Assembly (NCBI GenBank): GCA_964543545.1
Contig: CAZIYT010000004.1
Coordinates: 628,525 to 692,524 of the forward strand
Origin: UBA4416 sp964543545
GTDB taxonomy: Bacteria; Bacteroidota; Bacteroidia; B-17B0; Aurantibacillaceae
Length of the DNA: 64,000 nucleotides
Direction: 5' to 3'
Shown here: positions 24,327 through 32,583 of the stretch, one piece after another
Layout of the letters: each line of letters begins with the position of its first letter
Position numbering within the stretch: position 1 is the first letter of the stretch
The notes under the pieces: model-generated
Seen by the model: only the letters and a program-made list of their open reading frames with translations
What the model was told of the DNA's origin: nothing
The model's database searches: none
Translations under genes and position numbers: made by a program

Positions 24327-26342
24327 TTATATTGTAGTATTGCTTATTGGAATATTGATAATGACTGTGGTGCCGCTGCCTTTCCCTGAATCTATATTCC
24401 AGTTTCCGGACAGGCTGTGAACCCGTTTATCGATGTTTTTAAGACCAATGCCACGCTTCAATTGAAAGTCTTTAGTATCGAAGCCTTTGCCATCATCGAT
24501 GATCATCAGATTAATTTCGTTTTTGTTTTTTATTAGTTGTATGCTTATTGAGCGGGCATGAGCATGCCGAAGAATATTTGTCAATAATTCCTGGGTAATT
24601 CGATACAGCTGAATTTCAAGTGTGGCGTCTATTCTTTCGTTTAACCCGTATACATCCAGCTTAATCTGAATCTGGCCGACGTTCTGAATCGTTTCGCACA
24701 ATTGAGTAAGGGCTTCCGTAACGCCTTTTTCCGACACGGTACTCGAAGCCATGTCGTGAGAAATACGCCTTACCTCGTTCAAAGCTTCATCCAGCATCGT
24801 CGTGATCTTCTGATATTGTATGCCGGTTAAATGCGCTTCCATGGACTTAAAGGCGTACTTTATCGCAGAAAGAATGCTTCCAATAGTGTCATGAAGCTCA
24901 AGGGCAAGCCTCTTTTGTTCATTTTCACGTCCCTCCACCATGGCATCTAGCGTAGCCAGTTCCTGAGTTTTGAGCGACTCCTGAAGCCGTGCCAATTTTT
25001 TCCTGGAAGTCACAGATCGTAAAATGAGCAGGAGCGTTGTCCCTAAAGCAGCAATGATGGCCAGCATCGCCAGGATAATATAGTTCTGAGATTTGTTTTT
25101 CTCCTCGCTGATCTCCAATTCGTACTTTTTAGTTTTGATTTCTGCTTCCAGCGCAATCGAGCTTCTTAACGCCTCATTAAGAGAGTCATTTAAGAGAGAA
25201 TACCTTTCGGAATAAAGGAGTGCCGAGTCAGTTTTCCCTAAAGACCGGTAATTGTTAGCCATCTCTTTCAGAAGTATCAATACCTCAGGCAAACTATTGG
25301 ATTTGGATGATAAGGAAAGAGATTTTAGAAAGTGTGACGTGGCGGCTTCATAGTTCCCATCGCCGGAGAGCACATTGCCAATAACACGGTGTGCTTCAAA
25401 CTGGCCTTCCACATTCCCGTTTTCGGTGCTGATCTCAAGACTTTTGCGCAGGTATACCAGGGCAGAATCCTTCTCATGAAAAGAGCTGTAAATGACCCCG
25501 ATATTATATAAGGATCCGCTTATATCATCGTCATAGCCATTTACCTGCCGGATGATCAGGCTTCTCTTGTAACTGGATAAAGCCTGGGAGTAGCGATCAG
25601 TGGCAAAATACACATTTCCGATATTATTGTAAGCTTTCGCCAGTTCACGTTGGTTGTCCAGTTTAATATTGACGCTAATGGCTTCCTGAAACTGAATCAA
25701 CGCTTTGTTGAACTCTTTCAATTGTTCATACACATTGCCCAGGTTCATAGCGGATGCGGCGATACCCTCTTCGTCATCCTGGTTGATAAATGTACTCTTA
25801 GATTCCAATGCATTGGATATGGCGTCGTCATACCTGCCGGTTTTAAGGTAGAGAAAGGATAAGTTGGTCTGGATCCAGGCCCGCTCCTTAGCTGCTTTTA
25901 CCGTTGATCGCATTGGATCCAACAGACGAATCGCCTTTGCCCCGGTTTCTATCGCCTTTTCATGTTCGCCGCGCAATTTGTAAATACTCATCACGTTCCG
26001 GTAACAGCTTACAATACCAAGCGTATCTTTTAATGTTTGACGAATGGCCAGGCTCTGTTGATAGTAAGAAAAGGCAGTATCATAACTGCCTTTTACTTTA
26101 TTATAATGACCCAGGAGGTTGTAGCTGTAGGATTTTCCCCGGATATAGTTAATCTTTTTTGCTTCCTTCAGAGCCTGTAGCGCATAAGATCTGGATGTTT
26201 CGAGGTCCTGATTCCGGATTTTCCATGCCTTGAGATTGAGCTCATCAATATAGCTGGTGTCAATGGTTTTCCTGTTCTGTGCCGTAGAATATTGAACCGT
26301 TGATAACGCGAGGAGTATCGTTATGCCATACATAAGCTTCAT
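24327..26342 (-). CDS. TPR-repeat sensor histidine kinase
   Basis: This 671-residue protein has a signal peptide (1-21), a periplasmic array of about eight TPR units (residues 35-400, with repeated GxxxxAxxxxxxSLxI), one membrane helix near 425 (IILAMLAIIAALGTTLLLIL), a coiled coil and a NarX/HPK7-type kinase core. The phospho-acceptor His is in LALELHDTIGSIL near 480. The ATPase part has ELLTNILRHAHA, DDGKGFD and RGIGLKNI. TPRs in this topology sense peptides or envelope state. It follows the 127-residue gene by 33 bp in the caspase operon. Confidence 0.93.
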   Translation of the reverse strand: MKLMYGITILLALSTVQYSTAQNRKTIDTSYIDELNLKAWKIRNQDLETSRSYALQALKEAKKINYIRGKSYSYNLLGHYNKVKGSYDTAFSYYQQSLAIRQTLKDTLGIVSCYRNVMSIYKLRGEHEKAIETGAKAIRLLDPMRSTVKAAKERAWIQTNLSFLYLKTGRYDDAISNALESKSTFINQDDEEGIAASAMNLGNVYEQLKEFNKALIQFQEAISVNIKLDNQRELAKAYNNIGNVYFATDRYSQALSSYKRSLIIRQVNGYDDDISGSLYNIGVIYSSFHEKDSALVYLRKSLEISTENGNVEGQFEAHRVIGNVLSGDGNYEAATSHFLKSLSLSSKSNSLPEVLILLKEMANNYRSLGKTDSALLYSERYSLLNDSLNEALRSSIALEAEIKTKKYELEISEEKNKSQNYIILAMLAIIAALGTTLLLILRSVTSRKKLARLQESLKTQELATLDAMVEGRENEQKRLALELHDTIGSILSAIKYAFKSMEAHLTGIQYQKITTMLDEALNEVRRISHDMASSTVSEKGVTEALTQLCETIQNVGQIQIKLDVYGLNERIDATLEIQLYRITQELLTNILRHAHARSISIQLIKNKNEINLMIIDDGKGFDTKDFQLKRGIGLKNIDKRVHSLSGNWNIDSGKGSGTTVIINIPISNTTI

Positions 26343-26375
26343 AGTTTTAAAAATAGGAATAAGATTTTACAACTC

Positions 26376-26759
26376 CTATTGTCTCAATTTTTTGAGTTTC
26401 GGAGTAGGCATTCCCGAATCATCCGCTCCATCCTGGTGCGTTTTTATCTTGCCTACAAGACTGTTATCTTTCGATGAGTTAATAACAGTAACTTCAATAA
26501 AAGGATGCGATCCATTTAGCTCAATGCTTCCCAATGGTAAGGTATGTACTATGGGTGTGAGTAATTGCATGTTTGGAATAGTTTCGTCTTCTAAAATCTT
26601 TAAGACAATTGGATAAACTCCGTCCACAGGAGCGGTAGGTAAGGTTTCATACCCGTTTGCTTTGAACTTGGTATAATCCATCCATGTGACAACATGAATC
26701 ATATACGTTCCGGTAGATGTGTTTTTTCTGAGATGTACTTGAGGTTTGGCAATTTTCAT
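26376..26759 (-). CDS. Unknown protein between caspase and sensor kinase
   Basis: This 127-residue protein without signal peptide is mostly beta-strand (TYMIHVVTWMDYTKFKANGY; GVYPIVLKILED; HPFIEVTVINSSKDNS), suggesting a small beta-sandwich. No family is recognised. It starts 11 bp after the caspase stop and precedes the kinase by 33 bp, so it belongs to the operon. Like the 262-residue protein of the other unit, it may be a regulator or substrate of the caspase, which is only an inference from position. Confidence 0.65.
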   Translation of the reverse strand: MKIAKPQVHLRKNTSTGTYMIHVVTWMDYTKFKANGYETLPTAPVDGVYPIVLKILEDETIPNMQLLTPIVHTLPLGSIELNGSHPFIEVTVINSSKDNSLVGKIKTHQDGADDSGMPTPKLKKLRQ

Positions 26760-26770
26760 AATTTATGGTT

Positions 26771-27562
26771 TTATTTGGTTAGTAATTTGAATGGTATGGA
26801 GTTTAGAAGTACAGAATCGTTGTTTCCTAGAGTTGCTATGCCGGCTTTTTGCGTATAGCCGGTTTCCAGTTGAATGTTCCTCACAAGATCTTCGTAAGTG
26901 CCTTCAAACTTTCCATCATCCCAATGTTTTAAAAGCACCCTTGTAAAAGCGGAGTATTTCTCACCATCTTCACTCTGCTGGTAATCTTCACACGCTGATA
27001 GATGAACAATACCCGCTTTAATCAAGGGATCGGGGAAGTATGCTTCTAAAATGGATTTGCCATTTTGAGTCACTGTTTTCTGACAATCAGTAGTTGATGT
27101 AAAAACACTACCCGAAAAGCAATCGTTATCGCAAACTTTGAGCGTAGAACGACTATGACAGCTTGATGAAACGACAATAATCCTGACACCCTTTTTGAAG
27201 TTCCGCCATCTCTCTCTTAAATCGTCATCAATGAGATAATCATCGTAAAAGCACCAGATTTCATCCATGCCATCCGCCTCATCGCCATCCTTGTCATCGA
27301 TCTGTCCGCCGTGCCCTGAAAAGGTGATGAAGAACGTATCACCCTCATCCAAAAGATGAATACACTTGTCAAATGTTTCCAGAAATCCAGCTATAGTAGC
27401 TTCCTGGTTAATTAACAGATGAATCTGCTCATAGCCTTCATGTTTTGCAATTGATGCCATCGCTTTGGCATCATTAGATGGTGCACTTAATGGATCTTCG
27501 GTATTATACATGCCAACACATAATCTGTCAACGCCTACATGTATGGAAATTCCTTTGCTCAT
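26771..27562 (-). CDS. Caspase-like (metacaspase-type) peptidase
   Basis: This 263-residue single-domain C14 protein starts at VGVDRLCVGMY. The dyad His is H84 in FITFSGHGGQIDD and the Cys is C135 in VSSSCHSRS. The motif usually reads DSCHSG, so the Asp before the Cys pair and the Gly after are replaced by Ser and Arg. The acidic stretch DDKDGDEADGMDEIW after the His resembles the calcium-sensitive acidic loop of metacaspases. It is the first gene of the operon that continues with the 127-residue protein, the TPR kinase and the response regulator. Confidence 0.88.
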   Translation of the reverse strand: MSKGISIHVGVDRLCVGMYNTEDPLSAPSNDAKAMASIAKHEGYEQIHLLINQEATIAGFLETFDKCIHLLDEGDTFFITFSGHGGQIDDKDGDEADGMDEIWCFYDDYLIDDDLRERWRNFKKGVRIIVVSSSCHSRSTLKVCDNDCFSGSVFTSTTDCQKTVTQNGKSILEAYFPDPLIKAGIVHLSACEDYQQSEDGEKYSAFTRVLLKHWDDGKFEGTYEDLVRNIQLETGYTQKAGIATLGNNDSVLLNSIPFKLLTK

Positions 27563-27572
27563 AATTATGGCA

Positions 27573-27643
27573 CAAAACTAGGTTGCAGGATGCGCTTGGA
27601 CTTCATTAAAATTCATGATTTTATATCCTTAGTTTTAAGGATA
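27573..27643 (-). promoter_or_regulatory. Promoter and 20-bp operator of the second caspase operon
   Basis: On the plus strand 27624-27643 reads TATCCTTAGTTTTAAGGATA. Its reverse complement differs from the element at 23626-23645 at a single base. A minus-strand -7 box TAGTTTTG lies at 27573-27580, 57 bp from the palindrome centre and 10 bp from the ATG at 27562. No -33 TTG is seen, as expected for an activator-dependent promoter. Confidence 0.7.
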
Positions 27644-27909
27644 AGGCAAAATAGTAACCGCTATCGGAGATATAACCTTTTTGAAATTGCTTGCCGGTTA
27701 CGATAGAGTAGTCCTGCACGTTTCACAGATCCATGTAAGTAGGTAAAATTACGTGCCGAATTCAAATTGACATTAGAATTACAAGTTATAAATCACAAAG
27801 TCTCTTGACTTTTGCTATAATAGGTTTTACTTTTACTAAAAAGGTGCAGGGACGCTAATAGCAACGCACCTGTTGCCGCTACGAGAGAAAACCTCAATAA
27901 CCAAAAACT
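27644..27909. other. Intergenic region upstream of the T9SS-type protein
   Basis: This is a 266-bp AT-rich region without a gene. Near its right end are short inverted repeats: AGGTGC / GCACCT (27842-27871) and GCAAC / GTTGC in the presumed leader of the 27910 gene. A GACTTTTG box at 27807-27814 could be its -7 element, but I see no further supporting signal. Confidence 0.3.
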
Positions 27910-28770
27910 ATGAAAAAACTAAGTTTAGCATTAGGATTGTTTGTCAGTATTCTGATCCTGGCAAGTTGGACCGTTATGTACAATAGTGGCTCACCTTGCG
28001 ACGCCCCATTGGTAGGCGGACATACCGGAGCTCCGGGAGAAACCAGTTGTTCGGGTTGCCATGCCGGAACGGATAACAGTGGTTCGGCAAGTATTACATT
28101 CAGCATCGCCGGAGGCGTCACCCAATATACTCCCGGACAGGTTTATTCGGTTACTGTTTCAGTAACTGAGCCGGCAACTGATAAAATGGGCTTTGCATGT
28201 GTGGCTCTGAGGAACTCGAATAATACGACAATAGGTAGTTTTCAGTTATTGGATGCCGTAAGAACAAGAACCTATACCGGCGGATCAAGGAAATATGTGA
28301 GTCATACGCCTTGCGCGGCAGATGTACTATCTCCCGGCTTTAGTGAATGGTCGTTCAATTGGCAGGCGCCTCCTGCTAACGTAGGAAACATAACGCTTTA
28401 TTTGGGGGCGCTTACAAGCAACCACAACCATGCCACAACCGGAGATTTCTCGTATAAGCGATCGATTACACTTACTCCTGCGGTTACAACCGGCATGGAT
28501 GAAATGAAAGAAGCTAAGTCTTTCATTTCCATTTTCCCCAATCCTACCGACGACAAATTTGAGATCAGATCAGCTGGTGATAGCAAAGTTCAGGAGTTAC
28601 AGATATTGGATCTACAGGGTAAGATCGTGAAAACTTTAAATGCCGGTGATATCCTTCCCCATTCAGATCGTCAGTACTCTGCTAAGCAACTTGGTTTGCA
28701 TGCAGGAATTTATTTTCTTAAAATAATTGATGAACACCAGCAGTCGTACAAAAAACTGATTGTTGAATAG
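27910..28770 (+). CDS. Choice-of-anchor V type secreted protein with T9SS sorting tail
   Basis: This 286-residue protein has a signal peptide (1-20). Next comes the segment GGHTGAPGETSCSGCHAG with a single CxxCH motif, then a reeler-like beta domain (residues 50-195) of the choice-of-anchor V group. The C-terminal Por secretion tail (about 205-286) has FPNPTDDKFEI, VQELQILDLQGKIVKTL and GIYFLKIIDE. It is expected at the cell surface after export by the type IX system. CxxCH may bind heme c or serve structurally. It is divergent from the caspase operon and probably unrelated to it. Confidence 0.85.
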   Translation: MKKLSLALGLFVSILILASWTVMYNSGSPCDAPLVGGHTGAPGETSCSGCHAGTDNSGSASITFSIAGGVTQYTPGQVYSVTVSVTEPATDKMGFACVALRNSNNTTIGSFQLLDAVRTRTYTGGSRKYVSHTPCAADVLSPGFSEWSFNWQAPPANVGNITLYLGALTSNHNHATTGDFSYKRSITLTPAVTTGMDEMKEAKSFISIFPNPTDDKFEIRSAGDSKVQELQILDLQGKIVKTLNAGDILPHSDRQYSAKQLGLHAGIYFLKIIDEHQQSYKKLIVE

Positions 28771-28840
28771 GCCAAGCGGCTTGTTATCTGTACTTCCCCT
28801 TCTTAGTCTGGCAGATCATCTCTATCAGGATGTTATGTGC

Positions 28841-29407
28841 TTATACCCTCAGAGAGCCACGGAAGGCCCTGGCGGCGTAGTAAGATTCCGCGCCGTTGTG
28901 GTACAAAAAGATCGTATCGTAGCGGCGGTCACAAAAGAGGGCACCACCGAGCTCCCGGATCGCAGCAGGCGTATGTACCCAGCTTGATGTTTTCAGGTCG
29001 AACTCGCCGAGCTTCTGCAGCTCGCGGTATTCCTCCTCTGTTAGAATATCGATGCCCATGTCGGCAGCCATACCCAGGGCACTGTCTTTTGGCTTATGCT
29101 CTTTCCGCGACTCAAGCGCTTCATGGTCATAGCAAATGCTTCTGCGGCCTTTCGGGCTTTCGGCCGAACAATCATAAAAAATAAATTCTCCCGTCTTTTT
29201 ATCATAGCCTACCACGTCCGGTTCGCCGCCGCTGCTTTCCATCTCATCGAGCGACCACAGCTTTGCAGGATGGGCTTCCAGTCTGGCTTGTACCTTCGGC
29301 CAGTCAAGGCCCTTATGCCGTGCCTTGTTTTTCTCGAAGCGCGTTTTCAGTGTAGCGATTAATTCGCTTTCCTGTTCCGGTGATAATTTCTTTTTAGCAT
29401 TTTTCAT
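28841..29407 (-). CDS. DUF4256 domain protein
   Basis: This 188-residue soluble protein matches the DUF4256 family as I know it: LWSLDEMESSGGEPDVVGYD, FIFYDCSAESPKGRRSICYD, and the ends SSWVHTPAAIRELGGALF and DTIFLYHNGAESYYAARAFR. The function is unknown. It is the last of five genes read from the ArsR promoter at 31269, with a 36-bp gap to the gene before it. Confidence 0.85.
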   Translation of the reverse strand: MKNAKKKLSPEQESELIATLKTRFEKNKARHKGLDWPKVQARLEAHPAKLWSLDEMESSGGEPDVVGYDKKTGEFIFYDCSAESPKGRRSICYDHEALESRKEHKPKDSALGMAADMGIDILTEEEYRELQKLGEFDLKTSSWVHTPAAIRELGGALFCDRRYDTIFLYHNGAESYYAARAFRGSLRV

Positions 29408-29443
29408 GGTCGTATGTTTTATAGTGTCACAATTGGATTGGAA

Positions 29444-30022
29444 TTAATCATCCAGTCCTTTTCCGTCGAAAATATGTTGTATGTGTTTTTCTATCCTGGC
29501 TTCGCGGGTTTTGGCTTGCTTCGCCTGTGAGAAATAAAGAAGGTAGCCCCTTTGCCGGCCCGGAGTCAGTGCTTTGAAGGCTTTTGCCAAAGCCGGCATA
29601 TCATCCAGCCTGGATCGAAACTCCTCAGGCATATCGAACTCCTTCGTCTTTTTGAGCTCTGCTTTCAGTCCGGCTTTTTCAACGGCAATGGCTTCTTTGA
29701 TATAGGCTTTCAGGATCCGCTTCCTCTTCACAATTTCCTGGAGAGTGGTGAAGCGCATCTGGCGCGCTACCTGCACATTCTTAGTCTGCTGGATGAGCAC
29801 ACCGTGAGGATCTTTTAATAACACCCCTTTGAAAAACAGTACCGCGCAGTATTCTTTGAAAACGTGTATAAGCACGATGTTGTTTCCCTCGAGGGTGTAG
29901 CATGGGCAGCCCCATTTCAATTCTTCGGTCAGTCCACAGTCGAGCACGATGGATCTCAATGTCTCGATCTCTTCCTGCCATGTTTTGTTTTTGGCGAAAT
30001 ACCAGTCAACTTTAGGATTCAT
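29444..30022 (-). CDS. YdeI/OmpD-associated family protein with DUF1801-like domain
   Basis: This 192-residue soluble protein has an N-terminal DUF1801-like part (WGCPCYTLEGNNIVLIHVFK, CAVLFFKGVLLKDP) and a C-terminal YdeI part (LTPGRQRGYLLYFSQAKQAK, TREARIEKHI). The family is uncharacterised in detail; fold relatives are linked with iron-sulfur and stress proteins. It lies 39 bp after the DoxX gene in the ArsR-led operon. Confidence 0.85.
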   Translation of the reverse strand: MNPKVDWYFAKNKTWQEEIETLRSIVLDCGLTEELKWGCPCYTLEGNNIVLIHVFKEYCAVLFFKGVLLKDPHGVLIQQTKNVQVARQMRFTTLQEIVKRKRILKAYIKEAIAVEKAGLKAELKKTKEFDMPEEFRSRLDDMPALAKAFKALTPGRQRGYLLYFSQAKQAKTREARIEKHIQHIFDGKGLDD

Positions 30023-30061
30023 GTGATGTCTTTTAATAATACTCTCAATAAAGTTATGAAA

Positions 30062-30445
30062 TTATTGATTAGGCAAAATCACTTTTCTCTCAGCCGGCCT
30101 GAAATACCAGGATAGCACTGTGAGGATCAGCAATAATACTGGTCCGAAAAGGGTGATGGCCTGGTCGCCGTGAGCGATGTGGGAAAAGACAGCGCCCGAC
30201 ATAGCAAAGAAAAATCCGGCATAAGCCCATTCCTTCAGCAAGGGAAATTTAGGAATAAGCACGGCTATCACTCCCAGGAGTTTCCAGATTCCGAGGATTG
30301 TTAGAAAATACAGGGGATAGCCCAGGTCTTCCATCATCTTAACTTCATCCGGTTGTTTGATTAATTGCACAATACCGGTTGCGGTCATTCCTAAGGAGAG
30401 CCACACTGTAGCAATCCAGTAGATAATTTTGTTTCTCTTTGTCAT
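30062..30445 (-). CDS. DoxX-like membrane protein
   Basis: This 127-residue protein has four hydrophobic helices (KIIYWIATVWLSLGMTATGI, LYFLTILGIWKLLGVIAVLI, EWAYAGFFFAMSGAVFSHIA and a last one near 105). It is of the DoxX-like type common next to SRPBCC proteins. The activity is unknown. It starts 12 bp after the SRPBCC gene and is the third gene of the ArsR operon. Confidence 0.82.
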   Translation of the reverse strand: MTKRNKIIYWIATVWLSLGMTATGIVQLIKQPDEVKMMEDLGYPLYFLTILGIWKLLGVIAVLIPKFPLLKEWAYAGFFFAMSGAVFSHIAHGDQAITLFGPVLLLILTVLSWYFRPAERKVILPNQ

Positions 30446-30457
30446 GATCTGTTTTTT

Positions 30458-30925
30458 TTAGTTTAGTTTCTTTACAACGTCCTCTAGGTGGTTATGCGCC
30501 ATGTTAATGCCCTGGGCAAATGGTAACTGCAGGATCTGGTCTCTGACGGCTACGGATTTGTAGATCACATGCATCGTCAGCTTACTGCTGTTGTCGGAAA
30601 GCCGCTCAAATTCCAGGAATTCCAGTTGGATCGGAAAGGGCGTATTCTCCATTTCAAACGTGCGTGTGATTTTTTGGTTCGTTACAAAGTCGTGAATAGT
30701 ACCGTTCGAGCGGAAGACAACATTCCCTTTTGGATCTGAGTTCTCAAACTGGTAAGAGCCATGTTTTCTGTTCTCCATCTTCAATACCTTGTTGCCCATC
30801 CATTGTTCAACGATCTCAGGCTCTTCATAAGCTTTAAAGAGTAATTCCAAGGGCAGGTCAAACTCCCTGGTGATCACGATTTCCTGTTTGCCTTCTTCGG
30901 CAGTAATTTTCGTTTTTCGTTCCAT
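30458..30925 (-). CDS. SRPBCC (AHSA1-type) protein
   Basis: This 155-residue protein has the START/AHSA1 fold pattern: VITREFDLPLELLFKAYEEP, the VEQWMGNKVLKM turn, and the C-terminal helix MAHNHLEDVVKKLN. Such proteins have a hydrophobic pocket and in ArsR-SRPBCC-DoxX operons are thought to bind small hydrophobic molecules. The ligand is unknown. The gene begins 1 bp after the ArsR stop, so the two are translationally linked. Confidence 0.9.
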   Translation of the reverse strand: MERKTKITAEEGKQEIVITREFDLPLELLFKAYEEPEIVEQWMGNKVLKMENRKHGSYQFENSDPKGNVVFRSNGTIHDFVTNQKITRTFEMENTPFPIQLEFLEFERLSDNSSKLTMHVIYKSVAVRDQILQLPFAQGINMAHNHLEDVVKKLN

Positions 30926-30926
30926 G

Positions 30927-31250
30927 TTATTTTTTTGGTTTATAGTTCTTCATAATACTTTCTAATTTGTTGAAACGCTCATCCCACATCATGCGGAAGG
31001 GTTCGATAAAGTCGGCTATTGCTTTCATTTTTTTCGCATTAAGGTGATAGTAAATTTCCCGGCCGTTCTGTTTTTGTTCCAGTAATTCGCATTCAGTCAA
31101 TATCTGCAGGTGTTTTGATACGGTTGGCCTTGCCGTATCAAAATTGGAGGCGATGGCGCCTGCCGTCAGGGATTGGCTTGCTACCAGCAGGAGTATAGAC
31201 CTTCTGGTGGGATCTGCGATAGCCTGGAATACATCTCGTCTTAGATTCAT
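30927..31250 (-). CDS. ArsR-family transcriptional repressor
   Basis: This 107-residue winged-helix protein has the ArsR signature FQAIADPTRRSILLLV, recognition helix ATVS-type region (TARPTVSKHLQILTECELLE) and the wing KQNGREIYYHLNAKKM. It has no metal-binding Cys pair, so it probably senses something other than As or Cd. It is likely to repress its own operon (SRPBCC, DoxX, YdeI-like, DUF4256) through the two operators upstream. Confidence 0.92.
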   Translation of the reverse strand: MNLRRDVFQAIADPTRRSILLLVASQSLTAGAIASNFDTARPTVSKHLQILTECELLEQKQNGREIYYHLNAKKMKAIADFIEPFRMMWDERFNKLESIMKNYKPKK

Positions 31251-31253
31251 TGT

Positions 31254-31295
31254 GTAGTTATTTGACTACAAATATATGTGTAGTTATTTAACTAC
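31254..31295 (-). promoter_or_regulatory. ArsR promoter with two operators
   Basis: GTAGTTATTTAACTAC (31280-31295) is a perfect 16-bp palindrome. GTAGTTATTTGACTAC (31254-31269) is the same with one mismatch. The centres are 26 bp apart. A minus-strand -7 box TATATTTG (31269-31276) lies exactly between them, so binding would block the polymerase. The first operator starts 3 bp before the ArsR ATG. Confidence 0.8.
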
Positions 31296-31394
31296 GCAAA
31301 TTTTATATTATTTTTTTACTTATATTAACCAATACATTCTTTTGACATGCTATAGCGAATAAAGGCACGTTTAATTAATAACCCGGCAATAGTC

Positions 31395-32576
31395 ATGGAA
31401 AAAATAGCCCACTTAGTAATAATGGTTGCCCTCATCTGTTTTTTTAGTTGCGGGGATTCAGAAAAAAAAGTAGCGGATCCGTTACAGAAAGGGAGCTTAG
31501 GCTCTACCGAAATCAAAAACTTCGGCTATTTTGTCAACCAAAAGGAAAATTCTCAAATTGATAGCTTATTGGCATTAGCTGACTTTAAAGGCTTTAACGG
31601 CAATATTCTTTTGCTTGATGACGGAAAGATCATTTATAAAAACTGTTTAGGTTATGCCAATTTTGAAACCAGGGACCGGCTTAACGATAGCACCGTGTTT
31701 GAGCTGGCTTCCTGCACCAAGCAATTTACTGCTATGGCCATTATGATCCTGGCAGAACAAGGAAAGCTAAAGTATTCGGACACGCTTCAAAAGTTCATTC
31801 CGGATCTTCCCTACGAAGGTATTACTGTTGAACATTTATTGACACACACGGCAGGCTTGCCGGAATATGGAGCAACCATGCATGAACATTGGGATTCGCA
31901 TCGGGTAGCGACCAATGGTGATATAGTAAATGTCTTTAAAACGTTTAAGCCTGAACGAAACCAGGCACCTGATATAAAATTTGAATACAGCAACACGGGC
32001 TATGTCTTGCTATCAATCATCATCGAAAAAGCATCCGGAATGAGCTATTCTGAATTTCTTGACCAAGCTGTCTTTAAGCCTTTGGGAATGAGGCATTCGC
32101 TGGTATCCGCTTCCTGCAATTGCAAGGACAAGAGAATTGAAAATTATGCCTGCGGCTATAATTTCGACACTACAGGAAAATACATTTTAACTGACAGCGT
32201 AGAGCGCATCAGAAAGAATGCATGGTTGGGGGGTATCACCGGCGACAGGGCGGTACATTCTACGATTTCGGATCTTGCCAGGTGGGATAAGGCATTGAGA
32301 GAATATGCACTGGTTAATAAAAGCACATTAGACAAAGCCTTTACGCCTCATGTATTGAAAGACGGCACCAAAACGGATTATGGCTTTGGCCAGTTTATAA
32401 TCAGAGATGGTAAAAACAGGGAGGGTGTTTTTCATGCCGGCGCTTTTCCAGGCTATCGGACCTGCATAGTACATTTCACAACTGTCAAAACGACTATTGT
32501 GCTATTGTCCAATACGGAATTTGAAAATACACTTAAACTCGCCGGAAAAATTAAGCAGATTCATTTAGGTAAGTAG
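31395..32576 (+). CDS. Serine hydrolase lipoprotein, beta-lactamase/PBP fold
   Basis: This 393-residue protein has a lipoprotein signal (lipobox-like FFSC with Cys19 followed by GD). The class C beta-lactamase-type domain has S106-C-T-K109 (FELASCTKQFTAMA), the Tyr-Ser-Asn motif in FEYSNTGYVLLSII near 198 and the third motif HAGAFPGYRT near 350. Substrates in this family include peptides, esters and D-amino acid compounds; the real one is unknown. It is a single gene divergent from the ArsR operon. Confidence 0.9.
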   Translation: MEKIAHLVIMVALICFFSCGDSEKKVADPLQKGSLGSTEIKNFGYFVNQKENSQIDSLLALADFKGFNGNILLLDDGKIIYKNCLGYANFETRDRLNDSTVFELASCTKQFTAMAIMILAEQGKLKYSDTLQKFIPDLPYEGITVEHLLTHTAGLPEYGATMHEHWDSHRVATNGDIVNVFKTFKPERNQAPDIKFEYSNTGYVLLSIIIEKASGMSYSEFLDQAVFKPLGMRHSLVSASCNCKDKRIENYACGYNFDTTGKYILTDSVERIRKNAWLGGITGDRAVHSTISDLARWDKALREYALVNKSTLDKAFTPHVLKDGTKTDYGFGQFIIRDGKNREGVFHAGAFPGYRTCIVHFTTVKTTIVLLSNTEFENTLKLAGKIKQIHLGK

Positions 32577-32583
32577 AAAGGAA

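Noticed and set aside
27803..27823. TTGACT and TATAAT as a sigma-70-type promoter
   Set aside because: The boxes are separated by only five bases, far from the usual 17, and Bacteroidota do not use this consensus.
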